A DNA stretch of 64,000 nucleotides, from positions 310,001 through 374,000 of the forward strand of contig CBDDDI010000004.1 of assembly GCA_965226565.1 (NCBI GenBank), given 5' to 3'. Below, piece after piece: positions 34,694 to 42,958 of this stretch. Source of the DNA: SZUA-444 sp965226565. Its GTDB lineage: Bacteria > Bacillota > Clostridia > Oscillospirales > Ruminococcaceae. Positions within the stretch are counted from its first letter, which is position 1. The number at the start of each line of letters is the position of its first letter. The notes beneath the pieces were generated by a model. The model had not been told where the DNA came from and searched no databases. It saw only the letters and a program-made list of their open reading frames with translations. A program made the translations under genes and the position numbers.

Positions 34694-35055
34694 TATTTAA
34701 TTACCTCATTTCTATTGTTAACAACTTTTATAAGTTGATTTTTATCAACACCCATATTTAATGCTTTATCACATACTGCTGTGAAATCTTCTATAACTGT
34801 CTTTTTTAATATATCTTCTTGTAATTCTGAAATAAAACTTCCTCTTCCTGGCAAAGTATATATTATCTTTTCGTTTTCAAGCATCAAATATGCCTTTTGA
34901 ATTGTATTAGGATTAACACCTAATTGTTTAGATAAAGCTCTTACACTTGGTAATTTATCATTCGCTCTCAAAACTTGCTTTAATGTCAATTCAATAACTT
35001 TGTCATAAACTTGTTTATAAATTGGAACTGCACTTTGAATATCAATTCTAAACAT
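34693..35055 (-). CDS. GntR-family repressor, YtrA subfamily
   Basis: Short GntR regulator of 120 residues: a winged-helix domain (about 8-75, with QLGVNPNTIQKAYLMLE recognition helix region and GRGSFIS wing) and only a small C-terminal dimerisation helix pair. This is the layout of YtrA. It heads a three-gene operon with an ABC ATPase and permease, and binds presumably to the operator at 35080-35120, shutting off its own promoter. Confidence 0.93.
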   Translation of the reverse strand: MFRIDIQSAVPIYKQVYDKVIELTLKQVLRANDKLPSVRALSKQLGVNPNTIQKAYLMLENEKIIYTLPGRGSFISELQEDILKKTVIEDFTAVCDKALNMGVDKNQLIKVVNNRNEVIK

Positions 35056-35079
35056 GTAAACTCCTTTCTAATTAATTAA

Positions 35080-35120
35080 GTGTAGTATGTGTACTATTTG
35101 TTGTCATACACATAATACAC
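35080..35120. promoter_or_regulatory. YtrA-type operator
   Basis: Inverted repeat with 14-base arms GTGTAGTATGTGTA (35080-35093) and TACACATAATACAC (35107-35120), one mismatch, spaced by 13 bases. The inner GTGTA-N13-TACAC matches the YtrA operator form AGTGTA-N13-TACACT known from Bacillus. It covers the -10 of the operon promoter. Confidence 0.85.
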
Positions 35121-35140
35121 CATTACTTTTACTTTGTCAA
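35112..35140 (-). promoter_or_regulatory. Promoter of the YtrA-type ABC operon
   Basis: Minus strand TTGACA (35135-35140), 17-base spacer, TATTAT (35112-35117). The -10 lies inside the right arm of the operator. Confidence 0.88.
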
Positions 35141-35241
35141 CACTTTTTTAAAAAATAATATAAAATCCTATTAAGTTAAAAACTTGGTAATATTCCATAA
35201 ATATACATGATTTTTTTGTATATCAAAATTTATTTATTTTA

Positions 35242-35270
35242 TTGACAAAAACATTTATTAATGTTAATAT
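35242..35270 (+). promoter_or_regulatory. Promoter of the first chemoreceptor-like gene
   Basis: TTGACA (35242-35247), 17-base spacer, TAATAT (35265-35270), about 60 bases before the ATG. Confidence 0.8.
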
Positions 35271-35330
35271 ATTTGTATAAAATACACTAAATATAACTAT
35301 TTTTTAACAATCTCATTTAGGAGGTTAGTT

Positions 35331-36683
35331 ATGTTATTATCTAATAATAAAATCCAAAAACTAATTAACTTTAATTCTTTAGCAATAATTATAACCGGAT
35401 GTACATATGCAGCATCATATTTTTTACTAAAAGAATATCTAACTTCCAGCTTAATCTTATTATTATGTATTCCACAATTTATAATAATAAAGATATTTTA
35501 TAATAAATTTAATTTAGAATATCAAATTATAGCAATGTCTATATTCGGATGTTTTGTTACTGGAATAGGTGTTTTTACAAATGAAGCATCTCCAATGTTG
35601 TTTATTGGATTGCTTGCATGTACAATTTTGCAAAGTATATATTTAGAAATTAAATATTGGTTTATACATTGTCTTATAGCGAATTTTATATGTATATACG
35701 GATTAATAAATCGAACCAATTGTATGCCGGAGTTTCCTATACAAGATTATTTAACTTCTTTATTTTGTTTAAATTTCTGTTTTGGAGCAATATATTATTT
35801 AATTAAAGTTAGTTCATCGAGTTTATCAAAATCTATGAAAAGCACAGAAAAAGCTAAAAAACTTAATACTCAACTTGGAATTAAAATGGAAGAAACTGAA
35901 AAGCTATTAAAAAGACAACAAGAAATGATTAACGCAATCAGTCTTTCTTCTTTAAATCTCACATCTTCTTCAAAAGAGTTAGCACAAATTGTTAAAACCA
36001 CAACAGAAGGCGCTAATACTCAAGCGAGCGCAATCCAAGAACTTGCATCTGCTGTTTATGAAATTTCTGATAAAACTCGTGATAATGCAACATACGCTGA
36101 AAGTTTGTTGCAAATATCAAAACAAACTTCTCTTGATGTAAAATTTGGTCAAATTAATATGAACGGAATGCAAAATGCTATGCAAAAAATACAAGTTTCT
36201 TCTTCAGAAATCCAAAGCATTATGGAAGATTTAGATGAACTTGCATTTTTAACAAATATACTTTCTTTAAACGCAATAATTGAATCAGCACGTGCTGGTG
36301 AAGCTGGATTATGTTTTGCCTCTTTGTCACAAGATGTACAAGCTGTAGCAATAAAATGTTCTAAAGCTGCTGAGAAAACATCTGATTTAATTGAATCTAC
36401 TGTTTCAGCTGTAAAAAGAGGTTCTGTTATGGTTGATAAAACCTCAAAGAGCATGACTAATATTATTGAGAAAACTCAAAAATCTTCTAAAATTGTGCTA
36501 AAAGTATTTGGTTCATCTGAATCTCAAGTGAAAAATATTGATCAAATTTCAGATGGAATTAATCAAATTTCACAAGTAACTCAACAAAATGCTGCTGCTG
36601 CAGAAGAAACCTCAACAGCAAGCCAAATGCTTTATAAAGAATCAAAAGAACTAAACAAGCTCACAGATATATCAAATAATTAA
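35331..36683 (+). CDS. Membrane chemoreceptor-like protein with degenerate signalling tip
   Basis: A 450-residue paralogue of the next gene. The N-terminal 165 residues hold about five or six hydrophobic segments with almost no extracytoplasmic loop, followed by a coiled-coil signalling domain of the methyl-accepting type. The hairpin tip (about residues 303-330) reads LAFLTNILSLNAIIESARAG and continues LCFASLSQDVQAVA. Compared with the canonical tip it loses the Gln of FQTNI, the GKGF glycine-lysine pair, VVA and EVR, but keeps Asn, Glu and Arg of the core. It may be a decoy, a receptor for other partners, or decaying. No che genes are adjacent. Confidence 0.85.
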   Translation: MLLSNNKIQKLINFNSLAIIITGCTYAASYFLLKEYLTSSLILLLCIPQFIIIKIFYNKFNLEYQIIAMSIFGCFVTGIGVFTNEASPMLFIGLLACTILQSIYLEIKYWFIHCLIANFICIYGLINRTNCMPEFPIQDYLTSLFCLNFCFGAIYYLIKVSSSSLSKSMKSTEKAKKLNTQLGIKMEETEKLLKRQQEMINAISLSSLNLTSSSKELAQIVKTTTEGANTQASAIQELASAVYEISDKTRDNATYAESLLQISKQTSLDVKFGQINMNGMQNAMQKIQVSSSEIQSIMEDLDELAFLTNILSLNAIIESARAGEAGLCFASLSQDVQAVAIKCSKAAEKTSDLIESTVSAVKRGSVMVDKTSKSMTNIIEKTQKSSKIVLKVFGSSESQVKNIDQISDGINQISQVTQQNAAAAEETSTASQMLYKESKELNKLTDISNN

Positions 36684-36743
36684 ACATTACATATACAAAT
36701 TTTAATCTGACATTTAAGAAGTATTTTTATAAAGATATTATAA

Positions 36744-36794
36744 TTACTTTTATAACGAATACACACTGACATTTACTTTTATAACAAACACATA
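36744..36794 (+). repeat. Pair of 22-base imperfect direct repeats upstream of the second receptor gene
   Basis: TTACTTTTATAACGAATACACA (36744-36765) and TTACTTTTATAACAAACACATA (36773-36794), 29 bases apart, with a further TTACTTTATATA partial copy after them. They lie 75-125 bases before the start of the second receptor. Possible activator binding sites; the period is not a whole number of helical turns. Confidence 0.55.
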
Positions 36795-36868
36795 TTTACA
36801 ATTACTTTATATATAATTTTTATTATTAAAAATTGATATATATCCAAAATTATAGAGGGGGTAATTCT

Positions 36869-38218
36869 ATGTTGTTATCAGACGAACGTATTCAAAAAGT
36901 AAAACACTTTAATTCTTTAATAATACTTATAGTAGGTATTTTGTTCACTGGCTTGTATATAGGTTATAAAAAACCACCTATAGCAATTGCTGTTTTTATT
37001 GCCACAGTACCTCAATATCTTATATTAAGAATCTTTTCTAAAAAGATAAAAATAGAATACCAAATTATAGTTTGTATAATTTGCGGTTGTATAGCATGTA
37101 CTTTTTCAGTTTTTGCTAAACAAGGTACAGCCATGGTGTTTATTTCATTATCAGTTTTCGCAACTATACAAGCAGCATATTATGATATGAGATTCACAAA
37201 ATTATATATACTTATTTCAAATTTACCTTGCATATGGGGCGTATTGGATGTAGAAGGTAGGATGATTGGTTTTGATTTAAAACTATATATAATAGCTTGG
37301 ATAGCATTAAACTGTGGATTTGTATTCCTTTATATTTTAACAAAAATTTCAATATCTTTTTTATCAAAATCAATAAAAGCAGAAGAAAAAGCTCTTAAAT
37401 TATCAACAGAAGTTGAAACGAAAATGAAAGAAACTCAACTTATGATGGAAAAACAATCTAATATTATGCAGACTGTAGATAAAGTTGCTGCTAGCGTAAA
37501 TAATTCTTCGGAAGAATTGTCACATGTTGTAGATAATCTAGCTGATGGATCTGCTACACAAGCTGGAGCAATTGAACAATTTTCTTCTACTATACAAGAG
37601 ATTGCGACAAAATCCGACAACAATGCTAGAAATGCAAATTCCTTAATGAAAATGACAAAATTAACATCTATTGAAATGAAAAAAGGTAATGTTCAAATGA
37701 AAGAGATGTTAACATCTATGCAAGAAATCAAAAAAGTTTCTGAAGAAATTAAAGCAATAATAACAAATATTAATGATATTGCTTTCCAAACTAATATACT
37801 TTCACTTAACGCTGCAATTGAAGCTGCTCGTGCTGGATACACTGGAAAAGGTTTTGCTGTTGTTGCTAATGAAGTAAAAGAACTTGCAACAAAATCTGCT
37901 TTTGCTGCTAAAAACACAGAAGAATTAATTAACACTGCTACTCTTGCTGTTGATAAAGGAGCTTCAATAGCTAATCAAACAGCTGAGACTATGCATACAC
38001 TAGATACTAAAGCAACAAAATCTACTTCTATAGTAGAAAAAATACACGAAGCTTCAAAAGAGCAAGTAATAAGTATATCAGAACTTTCTTCTGGAATAGA
38101 ACAAATTAGCCAAGTTACTCAACAAACTTCTGCAACATCAGAAGAAACTGCTGCGGCTAGTCATCAATTATATAAACAAGCACAACAATTAAACGAAATT
38201 GTTCAAACCACAGCATAA
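36869..38218 (+). CDS. Membrane methyl-accepting chemotaxis-like receptor
   Basis: A 449-residue protein sharing its start (MLLSxxxIQKxxxFNSL) and architecture with the preceding gene. It has a five- or six-helix membrane domain (about 15-180) without a large extracellular sensor and then an MCP signalling domain. The tip is canonical: IAFQTNILSLNAAIEAARAG, KGFAVVANEVKELA. It has no clear HAMP domain. Receptors of this shape sense membrane or intracellular cues. The ATG at 36869 has GAGGGGG; an upstream in-frame start is less likely. The CheA/CheW pair it needs is elsewhere or absent. Confidence 0.93.
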   Translation: MLLSDERIQKVKHFNSLIILIVGILFTGLYIGYKKPPIAIAVFIATVPQYLILRIFSKKIKIEYQIIVCIICGCIACTFSVFAKQGTAMVFISLSVFATIQAAYYDMRFTKLYILISNLPCIWGVLDVEGRMIGFDLKLYIIAWIALNCGFVFLYILTKISISFLSKSIKAEEKALKLSTEVETKMKETQLMMEKQSNIMQTVDKVAASVNNSSEELSHVVDNLADGSATQAGAIEQFSSTIQEIATKSDNNARNANSLMKMTKLTSIEMKKGNVQMKEMLTSMQEIKKVSEEIKAIITNINDIAFQTNILSLNAAIEAARAGYTGKGFAVVANEVKELATKSAFAAKNTEELINTATLAVDKGASIANQTAETMHTLDTKATKSTSIVEKIHEASKEQVISISELSSGIEQISQVTQQTSATSEETAAASHQLYKQAQQLNEIVQTTA

Positions 38219-38237
38219 ATATTTTGATATAAAAATT

Positions 38238-38275
38238 AGCCATCTAAAGTTTAATCTTTAGATGGCTTTTTATTT
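38238..38275. terminator. Bidirectional terminator between the receptor gene and lexA
   Basis: Twelve-base perfect stem AGCCATCTAAAG / CTTTAGATGGCT with loop TTTAAT and T-runs on both strands. Confidence 0.93.
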
Positions 38276-38291
38276 TTATTTATTATGTATT

Positions 38292-38879
38292 TTATAAATA
38301 TCTTATTACTGCTACTACTTTTCCAGCAATAGAAACCTCATCAACAATAATAGGATCCATATAATCATTTTCTGGTTGCAATCTGTATCTACCATTTTCT
38401 TTATAAAATCTTTTCACAGTTGCTTCTTCTTGATCTTCAACCATAGCAACTACTATTTCACCATTTTGTGCATATGGAGTTCTTTCTACAACAACAACAT
38501 CACCACTATATATTCCACAATTAATCATACTATCTCCTCTTACTTTAAGAGCAAATAATTCATTTGAATGATTTTTCATTGGATGATAACTTATGTAGTC
38601 TGTAACATCTTGGACAGCTGTAATTGGTTGGCCAGCAGCAACTGTTCCAACTAATGGTATTCTCATTGTTCCTTTTCCAGCTAATTTAATAGCTCTATTT
38701 TGGTTCTCACCTTTTTCAAGCAATCCAGCATCAATCAACGCTTTGATTCTATTAAAAGCAGTGGATGTAGATTTATACCCAAATTCATCACATATTTCTC
38801 TAACTGTTGGAGCATATCCTTCTTCGATCCTTCTTTTAATAAATTCAAAAACAGCAATTTCTTTCTCTTTTAAACTCAT
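38292..38879 (-). CDS. lexA: LexA repressor (SOS response)
   Basis: DNA-damage repressor that cleaves itself when RecA filaments form. The 195-residue protein has an N-terminal winged helix (about 1-65, with YAPTVREICDEFGYKSTSTAFNRIKAL) and an S24 peptidase domain. The cleavage site is A82-G83 (VAAGQ), and the catalytic dyad is S117 (GDSM) and K156 (ATVKRF). It directly abuts murC (stop and start codons touch), with GAAAGGAG upstream. I saw no SOS box at the start, so autoregulation would need a distant promoter. Confidence 0.97.
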   Translation of the reverse strand: MSLKEKEIAVFEFIKRRIEEGYAPTVREICDEFGYKSTSTAFNRIKALIDAGLLEKGENQNRAIKLAGKGTMRIPLVGTVAAGQPITAVQDVTDYISYHPMKNHSNELFALKVRGDSMINCGIYSGDVVVVERTPYAQNGEIVVAMVEDQEEATVKRFYKENGRYRLQPENDYMDPIIVDEVSIAGKVVAVIRYL

Positions 38880-40262
38880 TTAAACGCTCCTTTCATTTTC
38901 AAGCCTTTTTGATAATTTTTTAGCTACTTTATATACATCTCCACAACCTAAAGTTATAACAAAATCTCCTGGCTCTAATTTCTCACATAAATGATCAACA
39001 ATCTCATCAAAAGTATCAAACCAAACACTATCAGGAATTTTCTCAGCCAAATCTTTTGAATAAATATTATAAGTGTTTTTCTCTCTAGATCCCATTATCT
39101 CAGATAAAACAACTTTGTCAGCTATAGAAAGAACTCTTGCGAAATCATCTTTGAGCATAGCAGTTCTAGAGTAAGTAAAAGGCTGATGCACAGCCCAAAC
39201 TCTTTTATATCCTAAATTTGTAGCAGCTTTTAATGTTACTTCTACTTCAGCTGGATGATGTGCATAATCATCCACAATTGTAATATCATCAACTACAGCT
39301 ATTTTTTCAAATCTTCTTATTGTACCTTTATATGCTTGAAGTCCAAGCTCTATAGATTCTATATCAATACCTATATATAAAGCTGATACAGCAGCAGCCA
39401 ATGCATTTAAAACATTATGAATTCCAGGTACAAAAATAGACATAGTTTTCATTTTTTCTTCTTTATGCATAAGTGTAAAAGTTGTTTGCATACCTTCAGA
39501 AACAATATCAGTTACATAATAATCATTTGTATCATTAAATCCAAAAGTTATAATATCTTTATCAGTTATTTCTTCAACAGCTTTCATTGAATTTTCATCA
39601 TCACCATTAACAATAACAGCTTTAGTAGCTTTATTGCAAAATTTATTAAATGATACAATTATATTATCAAGTGTTTTAAAATAATCCAAATGATCTTCAT
39701 CAATATTTAAAACAACTGCAACATCAGGCGAAAGCTTTAAAAAGGTATCTACAAATTCACAAGCTTCACAAACCATAATATCACTTTTGCCAGATCTGCC
39801 ACTTCCACCAATACTAGGAAGTTTTCCTCCAATAACACATGATAAATCAACTCCAGCTTCTACACATATTTGAGTAAGCATTGAAGACGCAGTAGTCTTA
39901 CCATGAGTACCACTAATACAGACTGCATTATCATACCAAGTTGAAACTAATCCTAAAAGGTCACTTCTTTCCAAAACAGGAACTCCAGACTTTTTAGCAG
40001 CAATAAGCTCAGGATTATCATCCATAATTGCAGCAGTATGAATAATCAAATCAGCATTTTTAATATTTTCTGCTTTTTGTCCTAAAGTAACTTCTATTCC
40101 CATTTTTCTAACCGCATCAAGAGTTTCAGTTTCATTATTATCAGAACCTGTAAGATAATATCCTTTTGCATGCAAAATTTGTGCCAATGGATACATTCCA
40201 GAGCCACCAATTCCAATAAAATGAATGTGTTTTTTGTTTTCTAGTATATTTAATATATTCAT
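38880..40262 (-). CDS. murC: UDP-N-acetylmuramate-L-alanine ligase
   Basis: Cytoplasmic ATP-dependent Mur ligase adding the first amino acid (L-Ala) to UDP-MurNAc. The 460-residue protein has the dinucleotide-like GIGGSGMYPLA at the N-terminus, the P-loop GTHGKTTASS, the DDYAHHPAEVE substrate region and the C-terminal domain with FQPFTYSRT seen as HQPFTYSRT. The ATG at 40260-40262 has GAGGTAAG; an in-frame start 24 codons upstream lacks a site. It is followed without gap by lexA. Confidence 0.97.
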   Translation of the reverse strand: MNILNILENKKHIHFIGIGGSGMYPLAQILHAKGYYLTGSDNNETETLDAVRKMGIEVTLGQKAENIKNADLIIHTAAIMDDNPELIAAKKSGVPVLERSDLLGLVSTWYDNAVCISGTHGKTTASSMLTQICVEAGVDLSCVIGGKLPSIGGSGRSGKSDIMVCEACEFVDTFLKLSPDVAVVLNIDEDHLDYFKTLDNIIVSFNKFCNKATKAVIVNGDDENSMKAVEEITDKDIITFGFNDTNDYYVTDIVSEGMQTTFTLMHKEEKMKTMSIFVPGIHNVLNALAAAVSALYIGIDIESIELGLQAYKGTIRRFEKIAVVDDITIVDDYAHHPAEVEVTLKAATNLGYKRVWAVHQPFTYSRTAMLKDDFARVLSIADKVVLSEIMGSREKNTYNIYSKDLAEKIPDSVWFDTFDEIVDHLCEKLEPGDFVITLGCGDVYKVAKKLSKRLENERSV

Positions 40263-40488
40263 AAAAATCTTACCTCGTATTTTGTCATATGCTTTTAAAT
40301 ATATTATATTACAAATTAGAAAAAAAATAAACACTTTTTTTAAAAATAATTAACACAAATATAAAATTAACCATCAAAAAACACTATATTTTACATGATA
40401 CAACAATATTGTTAAATTTTATTAATTAATTTAAGAAATTACAATTAATGCATAATTATTAAATTACGAACATTTTGATAATAAAAAA
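40263..40488. other. AT-rich intergenic region between thrS and murC
   Basis: No gene is visible. On the minus strand TATAAT occurs near 40306-40311 with no good -35; this may be the murC promoter. No SOS box was seen. Confidence 0.4.
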
Positions 40489-40519
40489 ATAACCGTAGCA
40501 CTAAATGTACCACGGTTAT
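40482..40519 (-). terminator. Terminator of thrS
   Basis: Stem ATAACCGT / ACGGTTAT (40489-40496 / 40512-40519) extended inward with G-U pairs, followed by TTTTTTT on the minus strand, six bases after the thrS stop. Confidence 0.9.
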
Positions 40520-40524
40520 ATAAT

Positions 40525-42468
40525 TTATATTGCTTTTGTAGCAATCTCAGTTACTAATTTTGTAACAAGCTCGTCAACTGACATAACTTCAGTTTCTCCA
40601 GTTTTTCTAGAACGAACAGCAACAGCACCAGAACTAACTTCTTTATCACCAATAACAAGCATATAAGGTACTTTATCCAACTGTGCTTGACGAATTTTAT
40701 ATCCAATCTTCTCATTTCTGCTATCAACATGAGCTCTAATTCCAACAGAATCAAGTTTATCATAAAGATCATTAGAATACTCAAGCTGTGCATCAGAAAT
40801 TGGCATAATCTCAATTTGTGTTGGTGCAAGCCATAATGGTAATGCTCCAGCATATTTCTCAAGCAATAATGCTAATGTTCTTTCATAACATCCAATAGAA
40901 GTTCTGTGAATAATATATGGAGTTTTTCTTGTTCCATCAGTATCAATATATTCCATTTCAAATTTTTGTGCCAAAAGCATATCAATTTGAATTGTTATAA
41001 TAGTATCTTCTTTTCCAAAAACATTTTTCATTTGGATATCAAGTTTAGGACCATAAAAAGCAGCTTCATCAATACCTATTTCATAATCAACATCTAAATT
41101 ATCAAGTATATTTCCCATAGCTTCTTCAGCTTTTTGCCACTGCTCTTTAGTTCCTTCATATTTAGCAGTATTTTTTGGATCCCATTTTGAGAATCTATAT
41201 GTCACATCTTTATCCAAACCAATAGTCTTAAGCATGAAATTAGCTAAATCTAAAGCATTTTTAAATTCATCTTCTAATTGTTCAGGACGAATAATAATAT
41301 GTCCTTCGGAAATAGTAAATTGTCTTACTCTAATAAGACCATGCATTTCACCACTATCTTCATTTCTAAATAATGTTGATGTTTCAGCCAAACGCATTGG
41401 CAAATCTCTATATGAACGTTGTCTATTCAAAAATACTTGATATTGGAATGGACAAGTCATAGGACGTAAAGCATAACACTCTTTTTCTACTTCATCTTTA
41501 TCTCCAAGAATAAACATTCCATCACGGTAATGATCCCAATGTCCAGAAATTTTATAAAGCTCACTTTTTGATATAAAAGGAGTTTTTGTTATCATATAGC
41601 CTCTTTTTTGCTCTTCATCTTCAACAAATCTTTGTAGAAGTTGCAATACTCTTGCACCTTTTGGAAGCATAATAGGCAAACCTTGACCTATATAATCCAC
41701 AGTTGTAAAATACTCAAGTTCACGTCCAATTTTGTTATGATCACGAAGTTTTGCTTCTTCAACTGCTTTTAAATATTCTTCAAGTTCACTTGCTTTTGGA
41801 AAAGCAGTTCCATATATTCTTGAAAGCATAGGTCCATCAGAATTTCCCATCCAATAAGCACCTGTTGTTGATGTTAATTTAAACGCTTTTATTGGCGCAA
41901 CACTCATAAGATGTGGACCAGCACAAAGATCAACAAAATCACCTTGTTTATAAAAAGATAACACATCTCCTTGTTCATTATGTTTATTAATCAATTCTAT
42001 TTTAAATGGCTCATTTCTTTCTTCCATAAACTTCACAGCTTCATCAGCAGAAAGCTCATATCTTTCAAGAACATTACCTTCTTTTTGAAGCTTTTTCATT
42101 TGTGCTTCAATTTTCTTTAAATCATCAGCTGAAAAAGGTTTTTCAACTTCAAAATCATAGAAAAATCCATTATCAGTAGCAGGTCCTGTTGCAAGTTTAG
42201 CATTTGGAAATAAGTCTTTAACAGCTTGTGCCATTAAATGTGTAGCAGTATGTCTAAATACTTTTCTACCTTCCTTATCTTTAAATGTCAAAACCTCAAA
42301 AGTACAATCATTGGTCAATGATGTTCTAATATCATTAACCTCTCCATTTATTTTTACAGCACATGCAGCTTTATACAAGCCCATTCCTATGCCTTTGATA
42401 ACTTCACTCGCAGGTTGATTAGCTTCAACTTCTCTAACACTGCCATCTTTTAAAGTAAGTTTAATCAT
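40525..42468 (-). CDS. thrS: Threonine-tRNA ligase
   Basis: Class II synthetase with editing activity. The 647-residue protein has a TGS domain (about 1-60), the N2 editing domain with HTATHLMA and DLCAGPH (zinc-dependent hydrolysis of seryl-tRNA), the catalytic core with TCPFQYQVF, motif 2 region (RNEDSGEMHGLIRVRQFT) and motif 3, then a C-terminal anticodon-binding domain. Length is typical. Transcription is controlled by the T-box leader directly upstream. Confidence 0.98.
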   Translation of the reverse strand: MIKLTLKDGSVREVEANQPASEVIKGIGMGLYKAACAVKINGEVNDIRTSLTNDCTFEVLTFKDKEGRKVFRHTATHLMAQAVKDLFPNAKLATGPATDNGFFYDFEVEKPFSADDLKKIEAQMKKLQKEGNVLERYELSADEAVKFMEERNEPFKIELINKHNEQGDVLSFYKQGDFVDLCAGPHLMSVAPIKAFKLTSTTGAYWMGNSDGPMLSRIYGTAFPKASELEEYLKAVEEAKLRDHNKIGRELEYFTTVDYIGQGLPIMLPKGARVLQLLQRFVEDEEQKRGYMITKTPFISKSELYKISGHWDHYRDGMFILGDKDEVEKECYALRPMTCPFQYQVFLNRQRSYRDLPMRLAETSTLFRNEDSGEMHGLIRVRQFTISEGHIIIRPEQLEDEFKNALDLANFMLKTIGLDKDVTYRFSKWDPKNTAKYEGTKEQWQKAEEAMGNILDNLDVDYEIGIDEAAFYGPKLDIQMKNVFGKEDTIITIQIDMLLAQKFEMEYIDTDGTRKTPYIIHRTSIGCYERTLALLLEKYAGALPLWLAPTQIEIMPISDAQLEYSNDLYDKLDSVGIRAHVDSRNEKIGYKIRQAQLDKVPYMLVIGDKEVSSGAVAVRSRKTGETEVMSVDELVTKLVTEIATKAI

Positions 42469-42482
42469 AGTTTACCTCCAAT

Positions 42483-42775
42483 TTAAATTTATATATAAAA
42501 AGCCCTATTGACAAAAAATCAATAGGGACGAATAATATCGTGGTTCCACCCAACTTTATACAAAAATAATATATTAACAATGTGAATAGATAACACATTA
42601 TATCTTATTTATTGTATCTTATAAAAAGTTCTTTAACGTGAACAATTCCGTCATGCTTATTTCACACGCCCTCAAAGGTGGTAATATTTTGCAGTTCAAT
42701 AACACTAATCTCAGCAAATATAGCGTCTCTCTTAAAAGAACTCTACAAAAATCTTCCTTATCACAGGTTTACATC
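42483..42775 (-). promoter_or_regulatory. T-box riboswitch leader of thrS, specifier ACC (Thr)
   Basis: The minus-strand RNA has an AGAGAG-type lower stem I, a GCTGAGAT S-turn-like element, and the specifier loop with ACC followed by A (plus strand near 42677-42683). It also has the conserved T-box GGGTGGAACCACG (42539-42551) and a terminator of nine pairs CCCTATTGA / TCAATAGGG (42503-42527) with T-run. Uncharged tRNA-Thr should pair with ACC and the T-box and favour the antiterminator. Confidence 0.93.
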
Positions 42776-42778
42776 TAG

Positions 42779-42807
42779 ATAATATCACTTTGAAATATAA
42801 AAGTCAA
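42779..42807 (-). promoter_or_regulatory. Promoter of the thrS T-box transcript
   Basis: Minus strand TTGACT (42802-42807), 17-base spacer, TATTAT (42779-42784). Confidence 0.88.
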
Positions 42808-42849
42808 GATATTTTTTCTTAAAAATTTCAGTTACATAACAAATATTTC

Positions 42850-42878
42850 TTGACACAAGAGCATAAACAATATAAAAT
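42850..42878 (+). promoter_or_regulatory. Promoter of rny
   Basis: TTGACA (42850-42855), 17-base spacer, TAAAAT (42873-42878), 80 bases before the ATG. Confidence 0.85.
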
Positions 42879-42958
42879 AAAATGTAGGTATCTTGATTTC
42901 TTATTATATTGTTACTTTATATAATTAATTACCATAAAAAAGGAGGTTAAAATTTTAC

